Below, piece after piece: positions 38,902 to 49,700 of a stretch of DNA of 64,000 nt. The stretch spans positions 102,066-166,065 of the forward strand of contig NW_008705603.1 of NCBI RefSeq assembly GCF_000186865.1, given 5' to 3'. Under the pieces are notes generated by a model. That model was not told the DNA's origin and ran no database searches. It saw only the letters and a program-made list of their open reading frames with translations. Positions within the stretch are counted from its first letter, which is position 1. Each line of letters begins with the position of its first letter. Made by a program: the position numbers and the translations under genes. The DNA comes from Aureococcus anophagefferens (Eukaryota > Sar > Pelagophyceae > Pelagomonadales > Pelagomonadaceae).

Positions 38902-40473
38902 CTAGACGGCACGGCCGGCTCGAGCCTCAATCCACTCGACCCCGCCGCCCCAGGTCACCGCCGCGCGCGCGAGGAGGTGGCGCGCGGAGCAGCCGGCGAC
39001 GCCCTCCATGAGCGGCGCCGCGCGGAAGTAGAAAGGCGACGCGAGGACGTCCGGCGCGAAGGACCGCGCGCAGAGCTCGGCGGCGTAGGCGGCGCCGGGG
39101 CCGCCGCCCGGGCGCCGGCACGCGGCGCGCGGGCCGCACTGCGCGTCGAGGAACGGCACGCGCGGCGGCCGTTTGTCGTCGTGCGACGACCAGGGCCCGA
39201 AGGCCGCGGAGCCCGGCCCCTGGCCGTCGACGCCCAGGGTCGCGTAGCGCAGCGCCGCCGCGTAGGCGTCGCCGAGGCGCGCGAGCGCGTGCGCGGCGCC
39301 CGCGCCGTCGCGCGCGGCGACGGCCGCGTAGAGCGCGTGCGCCGCGCTGCCGTCGTCCCAGGCGGGCGTCGCCGGCGCGGCGTCGACGAGCAGGCGGCCG
39401 GCGGCGTCCCGGGGCGCGGCGTCCCGGGCCCAGGCCTCGAGGTAGGCGTCGTAGGCGCGGCACGTCCACGCGAGGAAGTCGAGCGCGCACTCGGCGAACG
39501 CGTCGGAGAAGGGCTCCGCGGCGCGCGCGAGGTCCCGCGCGAGGTCCAGGCCCTTGTAGAGGTGGCGCTCCGCGCGGTCCTGCGCCGGTAGGGACCGCGC
39601 CATGGCGACCTGGAACACGGGCGCGCAGACGGGCACCGCGGCGACGCCGTTGACAAAGGTCGCGTTCGCCGCGTTGGGCACGTCGCAGGGCCAGCCCTCG
39701 CCGACGCTCGCCCGCGGGCAGACGCCGGCGAGGTTGTAGCAGTGGACGACGTCGCGCGTCCGCGCGAGCGCCGCGGGCAGCGGCGCGGTCCAGCGGAGGT
39801 CCGGCCGGTGCTTGGCGACCCAGGCGTACTGTCGGCCCGCGGCGGCCTCGGCCGCGAGCACGTGGCCGAAGCAGAGCTGGAGCTTCTGGAGCTGGCCGCC
39901 GGTGTCGTCGACGACGAACTGGGCGATCTGCGGGAAGCGGTCGAAGGCGCCGCGCCACGCGGCGTCCGGCGCGGCCGACGCCTGCGCGCCGCCGAAGACG
40001 AAGAAGAAGTCCGCGGCGCCGAGGGGCGCGACGGCGTCGGCGATGGACGCGGCGACGCGGGGGAAGGTCCTAGCGAGGCCCACGACGCAGTGCGCGCCCG
40101 CGGCTGCTTCTGTTGTTTGGAGGAGCGGCGGCGCGAGCTCCGCGCACGCCGTAGCGCGCCCGAGCTCCCGGCACCGCGGCTCGCGGCGGCTCCGGCGCCG
40201 GTACTCGTCGGCGGCGCAGCGCGCGCCGAGCATGTCCGCGAGCCGCTCGGCGACGCAGCCGACCGTGTCGCAGCCGGCGCCCGTCGCGAGGCCCAGGTCC
40301 TCGGCGAAGTCGCGGGCGCCGGCGACGAGCTCGGGGCGCTCCGGCGGCGGCACGGACGTCTCGAGGCGCCGCGCGGCGCCGTCGACGACGACCTCGATGT
40401 GGCAGCGGCCGCCGTCGTCGCCGCGCGTCGGGATGAGCAGCAGCAGGGCTGCCGCGACGAGGCGCCGCGCCAT
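38902..40473 (-). CDS. secreted GT-like protein
   Basis: A 523-aa intronless protein from ATG 40473 with a signal peptide (MARRLVAAALLLLIPTRG). Residues about 20-85 hold the shared Cys-pair segment (CHIEVVVDGAARRLETSVPP ... GCDTVGC). The catalytic-looking part has CVVGLARTFPRVAASIADAV, DFFFVFGGAQ and WVAKHRPDLRWTAPLP, where RPDLRW corresponds to the R-T-D motif of the other GT-like proteins, then VVHCYNLAGVCP. A long C-terminal region with several Cys follows. It is only distantly related to the other GT-like genes. Sugar donor and acceptor unknown. Confidence 0.75.
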   Translation of the reverse strand: MARRLVAAALLLLIPTRGDDGGRCHIEVVVDGAARRLETSVPPPERPELVAGARDFAEDLGLATGAGCDTVGCVAERLADMLGARCAADEYRRRSRREPRCRELGRATACAELAPPLLQTTEAAAGAHCVVGLARTFPRVAASIADAVAPLGAADFFFVFGGAQASAAPDAAWRGAFDRFPQIAQFVVDDTGGQLQKLQLCFGHVLAAEAAAGRQYAWVAKHRPDLRWTAPLPAALARTRDVVHCYNLAGVCPRASVGEGWPCDVPNAANATFVNGVAAVPVCAPVFQVAMARSLPAQDRAERHLYKGLDLARDLARAAEPFSDAFAECALDFLAWTCRAYDAYLEAWARDAAPRDAAGRLLVDAAPATPAWDDGSAAHALYAAVAARDGAGAAHALARLGDAYAAALRYATLGVDGQGPGSAAFGPWSSHDDKRPPRVPFLDAQCGPRAACRRPGGGPGAAYAAELCARSFAPDVLASPFYFRAAPLMEGVAGCSARHLLARAAVTWGGGVEWIEARAGRAV

Positions 40474-40535
40474 CACGGAGCGCGAGGCGATGCCGAAGCG
40501 CGCCACGTCCCGTGCGATGTAGGCGAAGTACAATT

Positions 40536-41608
40536 GTAGGCAGAAGGCCGCCGTGCGCGTGCTGCGTATTGACGCCCGGGAGGTCAAGGGCGACGGCACG
40601 CCGCGCGCCGCGTCGCTCTTCTGCGTCGACCGCTTCTCGTCGGCTTTTATCTCCACGATCCCCGTCGAACGGCGCGTCTTCTCCGCGCCCGAGTGGGGCG
40701 AGGCGTGCGCCTGCTACTTCGGCACGCCGAGCCCCCTCTGCGAGTCGCTCATCGGCCGCACGCTGCCCGGCGGCGCGAAGCTCGACGCGTACGGCGCGAA
40801 GCTCAGCACCGAGCAGTCGATCCTCAACCTCGAGTCGCGGCGCACGAGCTACCACAACGCGGTGCTCGCCCAGATTTACGACTCGGTGCGGCAGGCCGGG
40901 CTCCTGGCCCAGCGCGAGCCGCGTGGCTTGCTCTTCTCCACGGGCCTCACGGCCGCAGGCCGCGCGCGGCTGGCTTCGGAGCGCGAGGCGGCCGTCATGC
41001 TCGGCGACGCGCGCGACGCCACGGCCGGCGACGGCGCGGGCGTCATCCGCGCGGCGCTCGTGCCCTTCTCCAACGTCCAGCGGCGCGTCAAGAACGTGAC
41101 GCCGGACCTCGCCGTCGAGCTCATCGACAAGGTCCGTCGCATTTTCGACGTGAAAACGGTTGCCTGGTCCGCCGCCGACTCGAACTTCTACTCCACCGCG
41201 GCGTCCGCACGGAGAGGCGCGTCGCCCGTGGACAAGCGGGCGTCCTTCGTCGACAGCGAATACAAGGCGCACGCGAAGCAGATCGACGTTGAGATCAACG
41301 GCGTCTCCGACGGCCCGATGCTCCGCGCGTTGAGCTCCCTCGGCGGCTGCGTCGGCCTCGTCTTCGGCCAGTTTTCCGAGGCCTCCAAGGACGTCTCGTC
41401 CCTGCTCGCGGACGTCGCGACCGCGCTCTCCGAGTCGCGCTGGATCTCCATGGGCTGCGCGTGCCCCGACCAGGCGAAAGCCCTGCTCAGCAACGAGCTC
41501 CACCGCGAGTGGGGCACCACCGCCGCGAAGTACCGCGCGCGCTACCTGATCTCCGGCCTCAAGTTCGCCGACGGCACCTGGAAGTCCAAGGCCCGCGCCC
41601 TAGGATAA
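40536..41608 (+). CDS. retroelement-associated ORF, 5'-truncated
   Basis: An open frame with no good ATG at its start (first ATG about 40998), beginning almost back-to-back with the upstream GT-like gene. It reads SRRTSYHNAVLAQIYDSVRQ, VTPDLAVELIDKVRRIFDVK, AKQIDVEINGVSDGPMLRAL, GGCVGLVFGQFSEASKDVSS, WISMGCACPDQAKALL. The GLVFG-F-EAS-DV block resembles the C-terminal conserved region of a protein widespread in protist genomes beside LINE-type reverse transcriptases. I therefore call it a retroelement-derived piece; a domesticated host gene is possible. No reverse transcriptase is visible here. Confidence 0.5.
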
Positions 41609-41699
41609 GCAGTGACGCCTTCCTACGCCTCCCTTCGCTGCTCTCTCTCCCTTCGATTCCTCCCTGCGACGCGGCTAAGGATAAGCAGATACGCGTCGC
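41609..41699. other. short intergenic spacer
   Basis: Pyrimidine-rich; GGATAAGCAG occurs twice (about 41603 and 41679). Confidence 0.4.
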
Positions 41700-41961
41700 C
41701 GATCCTACCTACCCACTCACACCGAAGCGCGAAAATATAATTGCTGGCGCCTTGGCTTCAACGAGTTTTTGTGGCTATTTTTCTTGCTTTTTCATCGCTT
41801 CCCACGCAGATAATCCGATGATCCTATTGATAGGGGTTCCAATATCTGTCGCCTTGACAGTACTCGCAACAAAATGGACTATTCTATGGCGCCATATGCC
41901 CCATCCCTTTGGCCCGAAAAGACCACCCTTAAAATTAAAAAAACGAGAGAAGATTATCTGA
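41700..41961 (+). CDS. low-GC small membrane-protein ORF
   Basis: The frame KRENIIAGALASTSFCGYFS, CFFIASHADNPMILLIGVPI, SVALTVLATKWTILWRHMPH ends KKREKII at a TGA (41959-41961). Two hydrophobic spans are visible. Base and codon use are far more AT-rich than neighbouring genes, which suggests an organelle-derived or transferred segment, or the last exon of a gene with different history. There is no clear start codon. Unknown family. Confidence 0.35.
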
Positions 41962-42056
41962 GCCTGCGCAAGGGTCTCGCCCGACGGTAGCCCTAGGTGG
42001 GTCGCGCGCAGCCGCAGCAGCGTGGCGTGCAGGCGGCGGTCGAGCACCGACTTGCC

Positions 42057-42182
42057 CATGCCACGAACTCGCCGCCAAAGCGCCAAAGCGCCAGCTCCCA
42101 CGTCGTTCCCTCACCCTGCGTGCACAGGTCCGCCTCGCCGTACTCAGGCGTCACGTACACGTCGGGCCACGGTAAACCAAGC
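42057..42182 (-). pseudogene. N-terminal fragment of a FemAB/GNAT-like gene
   Basis: The minus frame KLGLPWPDVYVTPEYGEADL then TTWELALWRFGGEFVA aligns with LALPWPDLYYSPAWGAVELA and AWELALWRR at residues about 20-60 of the 52.6-kb protein, but is more diverged than the other duplicates. It is followed in another frame by GKSVLDRRLHATLLRLRATH, perhaps further coding remains. Confidence 0.65.
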
Positions 42183-42205
42183 TTTCGTGCCCCTTTCGAA
42201 TCGTC

Positions 42206-42246
42206 GGCGCCTCTTTTTTTTTTTTTTTTTGTGTGAAAAAGTGAAA
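42206..42246 (+). repeat. T tract with GTGTGAAAAAGTG
   Basis: GGCGCCTC, an 18-nt T run, then GTGTGAAAAAGTG, the same unit as at 15830, here at the 5' border of HTTM copy B. Confidence 0.75.
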
Positions 42247-42314
42247 GTGCGCATCCGGACATCCGCGACCGAGAACATGGGCGCGTACCGCAGCTCGGAG
42301 AAGGCTGCATCTGA

Positions 42315-44486
42315 ATGACGCGCCGCGTCGCGCGCGCTGCGCTGGCCTACGCCGCGGTCGGCGCTCGGGCGCGGGTCTGCGAGGTCACGATCCAGGTCGA
42401 CGGCGCGGGCGTAGGCCTCGCCTTCGCGAACGATGTGGAGCTCGACGCGGCCGTGCGCGGGTTCGTGGCCCGCTTCGCGCTGCCCCTCGACCAGATGGGC
42501 TGCGCCGACGACGGTTGCGCCGTCGAGTACATCCAAGGCGCACGCCCGCCTGAACGCCGCCTGCGACGCCGCGCCCTACGGCGACGCCGCGGCGTCCGAC
42601 GTGGACGCCGCGTCTCCGGACTACGCTGCGCCTCTGGACGACGAAGACACCGCGCGGTCCGAGCCCGGCGCATCGCCTCTGGACGACGACGATGCCGCGC
42701 GGTACGAGCTCGACGCCGCGGCGGACGCCGGCGAGCGCGAGGCCGCGGGCGAGGCCGCGCCGGCAGGATCGGCGGCGCTCCTCCCGTCGACGCTCGAGGA
42801 CTACGTGACCCTGTGGATGGTCGCGTGGTCCGCGTGCTTCGCCGTCGCCGCGGTGGTCGCGGCGCTCGATCGCGCGCTCGACCTCCGCGTCGAAGACCGG
42901 TGCCCGCGCTTCCGGCGGGCCTTCTCGCTGCCGCGCGGCGCGCGGCGCTGGCTCCTCGCGACGGGCGGTTTCGCGGCGTTGCTGGACACGCGCGGGAACC
43001 TGCTGCCGAACCTGCACGACGCGCTCCATGGCCCCGGGGGCCTCTGCCGCGTCGGCGCCGTGGGCCACGTGTCGCTCCACGACGTCAAGGTCGAGGGCGC
43101 GTCCTACGTCCTCTACGCGCTCCAGGCGGCGCTCGGCGCGGCGCAGCTCGTCTCGGCGTCGAGGGACGCGCCGGCGAGCCCGCTCCGGGAAACCCTGCTC
43201 TGGGCATTGCTGCATTCGTCGGAGCGCGCGTGCTTCGAGTCGCACGGCCTGGGAAAGCAGTGGGCGTACGCGGCGCTCGTCCAGCTCTGGGTCGCCCTCA
43301 CGCCCGACGACCCGGGGCCGAGCGCGGGCGCCGTCGGCGTCCTCTTCCAGATCTGGGCCACGCACGCCTTCGCGGGCGCCGAGAAGGCCGGCCTCGGGCG
43401 CGACGCGTGGGTGCGGACGGGCGGCGCGCTGCGCGCGGCGCTATCGATGCCCGTCTACGCGGCGCCGCTCGGCGCCCGCGCCGCGCGCGCGATGCCCCCG
43501 AGGCTTGGGGGGGTTTTGACGCGCGGCGCCGTCCTGTTCGAGCTCGGTCTGGGACCGCTGCTCCTGGCGCGGCGCCGCGCGGTCGGGGCGGCGCTGGTTC
43601 TCTTCCACGGCGTCAACCTGTGGACACTCGCGATCTTCGAGTTCCCCCTCGTCGCTCTGGGCGCGAGCGCGCCGCTCCTGCTCGCGCCGCCGCCGCCGCC
43701 GCGAGCAGAAAGTGGGCGCCGCGGCGGCCGCGTTCAGGCCTCGCTGGCCGCGCTCCTGGTCTACGCGAACGCGCGCGTCCTCTGCGCGTCGTGCGACGCG
43801 ACGCTGAAGTCGAGGTACGCGGGCGCCCTGGCGCTCCCGGCGTCCGCGCGGCGCCTCCTCGGGGGGCTGGCCATCGACCAGAAGTGGCCCCTGTTCGCCC
43901 AGGTCTGAGGGACCTGCGCGTACCGGCTCCACGCAACGCTGGCGTCGGGCGACCACGCGAGCGCCCACGACTGGTTCGCGGGCGGCGATGTCGCGACGTC
44001 CGCGGCCGGCGAGTCGCTCCTCGAATTCGCGAACCGCGACTTTGGCGCCAGGCCCCACTCGGTCTGGGGCGGCCTCTGGGGCTGGAGCGCGATGGGGAGC
44101 GCCCATCTGCACAGCATGCAAAACCGGCCGCGCGCGGACACGCGCGTCCAGCGCCGAGTCTGCGACTCGCTCCTGGCCGCGCCGCCGCGCGACGCGGCGG
44201 TTGCCGCGGCCACCGCCGACGGCTATGACGCCGAGGTCCGGCCCGACGGCGAGATCCGCGCGACGTTCCACTTCACATGGCGCGGGGCCCAGCGGTCGTT
44301 CGCCGTCGCCGTGCCCGGCGGGGGCGCGCTCTGGTCCGCGCGCGACGCGTCGCGGGACGTCGGCGCCGCCTGCGACGACGCGGGCGTGCCCGCGGCCGCC
44401 TGCGACGCGACGCTCAAGCCCCACGTGCTCGCCGCGCTTCGTGACCTCGCGCGCCCGGCGTCCGTGTCGCGCGTCGACCTCTGCAA
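42315..44486 (+). pseudogene. HTTM copy B, disabled
   Basis: Over 95% identical by eye to copy A, starting at the same ATG. Three lesions: an extra C at about 42534 (ATCCAAGG versus ATCAAGG) shifts the frame at residue 73; a TGG-to-TGA change creates a stop at 43906-43908; and homology ends at 44486, in VDLC, so the last 50 residues are lost. Beyond the shift the frame is otherwise intact, pointing to recent inactivation. Confidence 0.92.
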
Positions 44487-44689
44487 TCGGTTCGCGCGCC
44501 CCGGCTCGCGCCCTGAATCCGAATCCGAATCCGAACCCAAATCCAGAACCCGCCCCTTTCGCGAACCCTCACCCGCAGCCGAGTCCGGAATCCGAACCCC
44601 TTCGTGCTCTCTCGTTTGTTCTCTCTCCGACTCCGGCTGCTCCTTAAGTTCCATCACTATCAACCGCCCGGACGAGAGAGGGCGGCTGC
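44487..44689. other. intergenic, GAATCC-type short repeats
   Basis: Degenerate CCGAATCCGAATCC repeats near 44514-44545 (would read PESESESE). A related acidic repeat lies at 60150-60262. Confidence 0.5.
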
Positions 44690-44848
44690 CACGCGCGCGC
44701 GCGCGATGATGGACATAAAAAGGGAGCGGCGCTGGTGCGATCCCATCGTAACAAGGTCCCTGTGCGATCGCCCTAGCGCCGCTCCCTTTTTGTTGCACCA
44801 GGACCGACATATCGCCCCTCGACGCGTCGAAATGGCCCGGATCCAGAG
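44690..44848 (-). repeat. hairpin-bearing repeat, copy 2
   Basis: Inverted copy of 35532-35704, with the same AAAAAGGGAGCGGCGCT stem. Confidence 0.88.
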
Positions 44849-45259
44849 GCCCCGTTCGCCCCGAAATCGTGATCGTTTCTCGAGATCGAGAGCGGCGCGT
44901 CGAAGATCGCCCACCGGCGCGGCGCGGGCTCGAAGGCCGCCGGGGCGCCCGGCGGACCGAGCCGCCGAACGCGGCCGTCAAAGTCGGGCGCTGCCCATCG
45001 GATCGGCTTCCCAGTGCACTGGAGCCCCTGGGGAACTTTAGACCTGTGAGGTGGCAATACAGGCTTCAAGATACTTCAACATGCTTACGTCGTAACTTAC
45101 GGCTTCTAAGTTCACCTTTGATCCGGTAAAGTTAATCTATAAGGAAATATCATATCTTTATTTTGTGTAATATGATGCCAGTCGTCAAGGAAGGCCAAAG
45201 TGGATTGTGCCGTCAAGTAGGCGCGTCGATAGCATGGCCGGCAGCCCCGACCAAGTAAG
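44849..45259. other. intergenic, AT-richer at right
   Basis: No gene. 45040-45200 is AT-richer and immediately precedes the GT-like gene; about 60 bp next to the start is shared with the 35.9-kb fragment. Confidence 0.45.
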
Positions 45260-46258
45260 ATGAAAAGAACTCTGCTCATCACCACGGCCTTGTGCGCCGC
45301 CGCGGAAGAACAACCGGACGTCGCGCTCGTCCTCCGCGGCATCTCGTCGCCGCGGCGCTACGACAGCATCGGCGGCATCTATTACTCCGGCGGCTGGCGC
45401 GCGACGCACTGCGACCTGCGGCGGCGCTATATTGAACCATTCGGCGCCGACGTCTTCCTGCACACGTGGGCCGGCGCCGAGGCCGCGGCCGTCGTGCGCG
45501 CCTACGCGCCCGTCGCCGCCGTCGTCGAGCCGCAGCGCAACTTCAGCGGCTATTACAAAAACCTCGTCGCCGTCGACCCCTGCGACGCGACGCTGGTGTC
45601 GTCGGGCCAGCGCTGCCCCGTGACGCTCCAGAACAAGTTCTCCATGTTCTGGTCCCTCCGCGAGGCCGCCCGCGTCATGGCGGAGCACGAAGACGCGCGG
45701 GGGAAGCGGTACGCGTTCGTGCTGAACACGCGCTTCGACGTCCGCTTCCGCGGCGCGCCGCTCTTTCTCGACCGCGCGGCGCTCGCGCCCGGCGCGTTCT
45801 ACGGCGTCGTGCACCCGGCGACGCCGGGCGTGCACCCGCGCGAGTTCGTCGACGACAAGCTCTTCGGCGCGGGCTCCGAGGCCGCGCGCGCCGCGGGCGC
45901 CGTCTTCGACCTGCTGCCGGACCTCGCCGTTAACACGCCCTACGGCGCCCTCAAATCCAAGGGCGGCATCACGAATCGCGTCGAGGAGATCGCGAACGTC
46001 GCCGGCGCGGCGCCCTTCGAGTTCTCGAACCACGTGAACCTCGAGCGCGGCGTCCTGCGCTTGCTCGGCGACGACGCGTCAGTATTCCGCCACCTCTGCG
46101 ACGCGCTGCGCGACGACGGCGGCGGCGCGTGCACCCTCGAGGCCGTCTCCGAGCTCTACCGCGGCGGCGACGGCGACACCGCCTGCGCGGCAGTAGCCTG
46201 CGTAGATGAAGGGTGCCTCGTGCACGTCCGCCGCTGGCACCTGACGCGCCTCCCCTAA
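45260..46258 (+). CDS. secreted GT-like protein
   Basis: A 332-aa intronless protein with a signal peptide (MKRTLLITTALCAAAEEQP). Conserved blocks: DVALVLRGISSPRRYDSIGG, RYIEPFGADVFLHTW, NKFSMFWSLREAARVM and YAFVLNTRFDVRFRG, where NTRFD is the family's R-x-D motif, then EFSNHVNLERGVLR. The C-terminus carries clustered Cys (CAAVACVDEGC). The layout (LRG start, DVFLHTW, DxR-type motif) is that of algal small glycosyltransferase-like proteins acting in the secretory pathway; donor and acceptor unknown. Fragments of the same gene lie at 6769-7053 (3' half) and 35843-35963 (5' end), so this is the only complete copy here. Confidence 0.78.
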   Translation: MKRTLLITTALCAAAEEQPDVALVLRGISSPRRYDSIGGIYYSGGWRATHCDLRRRYIEPFGADVFLHTWAGAEAAAVVRAYAPVAAVVEPQRNFSGYYKNLVAVDPCDATLVSSGQRCPVTLQNKFSMFWSLREAARVMAEHEDARGKRYAFVLNTRFDVRFRGAPLFLDRAALAPGAFYGVVHPATPGVHPREFVDDKLFGAGSEAARAAGAVFDLLPDLAVNTPYGALKSKGGITNRVEEIANVAGAAPFEFSNHVNLERGVLRLLGDDASVFRHLCDALRDDGGGACTLEAVSELYRGGDGDTACAAVACVDEGCLVHVRRWHLTRLP

Positions 46259-46702
46259 ACACGCCCGGCACTATGGTACGCCGCTTGTCAGGCGAGGAGG
46301 GGGGGGCGGACGCGAGGCAGAGGTCGCCCGGCATCCAGGCGACGTCGAAGACGGGCACGGCCTTGCCGCGGAGAGGCGCTCGCGTCTGTCAAAGGATTGT
46401 AAGGCCCCTCAACTAAACACTAGGTAAATATTACTGTCCGCTCTTTCCTAGTAGCTTGGGGCACTCGGCCTGGTTAACACCAGGGCAGCCTTCGCTCTAG
46501 AGATGTGAGATAAGAAGAAGCGGAGGATTTCGCTAGATGTGATGCGCCTGCTATACTGTCCTTATTTCCCCTTGCAGGTTCCTCCCTTATATACTTGGTC
46601 TTCAGTTCCCCGGAAGTCCCCACTTTAGTATGGGACTCTTCCTTCGTTTTCCCCATTTCCCTCTGTTTCTCTCTTTCCATACCACGAGGGTAACCACAAG
46701 TC
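46259..46702. other. intergenic between convergent genes
   Basis: Lower GC. Contains the inverted copy of the 34.2-kb short repeat at about 46612-46680. No gene. Confidence 0.5.
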
Positions 46703-49700
46703 TTAGTGCGCCTGCGACCCCTCCTTGAAAGAGAACAGCGGCTCCTCGAGCCCCGCGCGGTAGAGCAAAAACCGCCGCGGCGTCGTCAGGTCGCCGGCCG
46801 AGGGCTCGCTCGCGTGGACCGCGGCGCGCGAGTTCAGGTTGCAGACGAGGCGGTTCGCCGCGTAGGGGATCACGCGGCCGAGGGCGATGTCGGCGGGCGC
46901 CGGGTACTTGGCCCCGTCCGGTACAAAGTTCTCGTAGAGCTCGAGGCCGCCGCCCGTGCGGTTGTCCGCGGGATCGCGCGCGTACAGCAGGCACGAGAAC
47001 GCCTGCGTCCCGGGCCCGTCCAGGTGGGGCGCCTCGGCCCTCTTTCGGCCCGCGCCGGCGCCGAGGCTCAGGACCTTGTAGGGCCAGGCGCGCGCCGCGC
47101 CCGGCGCGAGGCTGTCGAGGGCGCCGGGCGGCACGTGGGGCGCGAAGAGCCGCGCCAAATGGACGTCGAGGACGCCGCGGGCCTCGCCCGGCCGCGCGCG
47201 GCGCGTCAGCGCGTCGACGAGGGCGAGCGTCGCGTTTTGTGCTTCTACGGTCGCGCCGCCGTAGGTGAAGGCGCGCGTCTCCAGGACGTCGCGGCCCACG
47301 GGCGCCGTCTTGTAGTCGCCGGCGACGTGGTTCAAGCGGTCGTCGCCGACGGCGACGTCGACGGCGGCCTCGAGGGCGCCGAACTGGTCCAGGAGCGCCG
47401 CGAAGGCGCCGTCGGGCAGGAAGCCGTCGACGACGACGTGGGGGAAGGGCTTTAGACTGACGTCCTCGGGCCCGAGCGCCGCCAACCGCGCGTCGAGCGC
47501 GGACATGAGCGCGCACGTCGCCGGCGGAGGCCCCGCGCGATCCGCGAGGCGCGCCGCCACGCGCGCCGCGACGTCCGCGGCCCGCTTCGCCGCGGCGGCG
47601 AAGCAGGCCCGCCGCTCGCCCTCGATGTTGGCCGCGAGCTGCGCCTCGCGGCACGCGGCGCCGCAGCCCGCGGCGTCCGCGGCGGCCGCGACGGCGGCCG
47701 GGATCGCGCACGCGAGGTCCTGGGCGGCGCGCTCGACATTCGCCGCGTCGGCCGTCGCGTCGATGGTCACGGACACCCGCGTGGCGTCGTCGAAGGTTGC
47801 GGCGTAGGCGCAGCTCGCGAACCCGGGCACGACGTCCGCGGCCGGCGGCGCCGCGCCGCCGTCGAAGGCGTAGGGGCACGCTTCGTCGTCGTCCGCGGCC
47901 CAGGTGAAGGCGTGGCGGTCCTCCGCGAGGCTGTAGAGATTGCCCGGCGACAGGTTCTGCCGCCCGGCGATGAGGCACGCGGGCGCGGCTTGGAGAATGG
48001 CGTAGGCCATGAACGTCTCGGAGGAAAAGAGGCCGAACTGTCCGCACAATGCCGACGCGAACTCGTTCACGGCGCAGGCCTCCGTCGCGTCGGCGAGGAC
48101 CGCCGGCTCGCCCGTTCTCGCGCCTTCGAGCTCGGGCAGATGGTCGAAGATGACGCGCTTTAAATCGCGCGGCGTCGCGATGGCGCCGCCGAGGCGCTCG
48201 GGCACGTGGAGCCAGCGCCAGCGCAGCGCCGTGAGGTCGCTCTCGAGGGCGTTCGTCCAATTCAGGGGCACGTAGACCGGCCGCGTCGACTTGCGTCGGG
48301 AGAACCCGAAGCCGTCGCCGCGCGCGAACCACGGCTTGATCAATCGGTCGACGCAGCTCCCGAAGGCGGCATAGAAGACGGCCGCCGCCGCGTAGGCGAC
48401 CTCGACAAAAATCTCGGCGTGGACGCGGCCGACCGCGGGGACGAGCGACGCGTAAGGAGGATGGAAATCGAGGTCCGTCCGCGTCTTCACCAAAACGTCG
48501 TAGCGTCGCAGCTCCGGCTCGAAGGCATCGAGCGCCGCCTGGAGCTGGACCCAGGAGATCAAGCGTCCGCCGCCTTTTTGCCCGCAGATCTCGCAGGCGG
48601 CGACGGCGCCGTCGACGCCGACGACGCGGTCCGGGCGGCCGAACAGCTCGCGAGCCGTCGGGAAATGCCGCGCGTACGTCGCAACGAAGCCGTCGCAGCC
48701 CGCCGCCGCGTCCTGCAGCGCGCGGAAGCTGTCAGCGTCCCGCAACCGCACCTCGCCGACGAAGAGCACCGCGACGCGCTGGCGCGCCGCCTCGGCCGGC
48801 CGGCACCCCAACCCCCCAAAGTCCGTATCCGCCGCGACCATGGCGACGCCGGACCAGACGTCGATCTTCGGCGGCGCCGCGCCGGCCGTCTGGGTGTAGG
48901 TGCCCACGCCCGTGCGCACCCAGGAGCCGTCGTGCTTGTCGTGCATCCGGATCGGCCGGCGCAGCGTGACGTCGACGAGGCGCGGCTCCGCCGCGTCGAG
49001 GCGCCGCGCGACGTCGCCCGCGACGCAGGGCGTCCGCAGGTCGACGCGGGGCGCCGACTCGGCGCAGAGCCAGGCTGCCGTCGCGGCCGCGTCGACGCCG
49101 GGCCCCGCCGCGACCGCGACGTCGAAGATCGCGATGATGTCGCGTTCCGAGTCCGCGTAGAGGGACCAGGCCACGGGCACGACGGCGCCCGCGGACCGCG
49201 GCAGCGCCACGACGGCCTCGACGAGCTCGGCGCCGACGAAGCAGAAGGCCGCGCCATCGGAGAAGCAGACCTACGAAGCGCGTCGGTGGCGATTCTTCAT
49301 CGTCTTCCCGGTCAAAACCTCTCGAACATCGTCGCGGCCGCGGGACGCCGAAGCCAGACCCACGCGCGGTTCGGGTAAGCGCATTCCGGTGGCGCGCGCA
49401 TCAGCTGCTCCGTCTCCGCGGGACGCACGAGAGCGTGGTGCTGGTCTTGCCGACCGTCCAGCCGGAGGGCCTCCGCGGGGAGGGGCTCGCCGTCCTCGCG
49501 GCACCGCGGCAGCTGGTTCGGGAGCCCGGCGACGACGAGGTCGTCCGAAATGAGCGTCACGCCGTCGCAGGCCGGCCGCCGCCGGGCCGCGTCGCGCGGG
49601 AGGAACATTGTCAGCGACGCGAAGAGGTCCGCCGTCGGCGGGCCGTAGAGGAGCCGTGCGCGGCGCGCGTGACGGCACGCGGACGAGTTACGTAAACCGA

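Noticed and set aside
42144..43365. Minus-strand ORFs opposite the HTTM genes in all three copies
   Set aside because: They persist only because antisense frames of GC-rich coding DNA stay open; codon pattern and domains lie on the HTTM strand.
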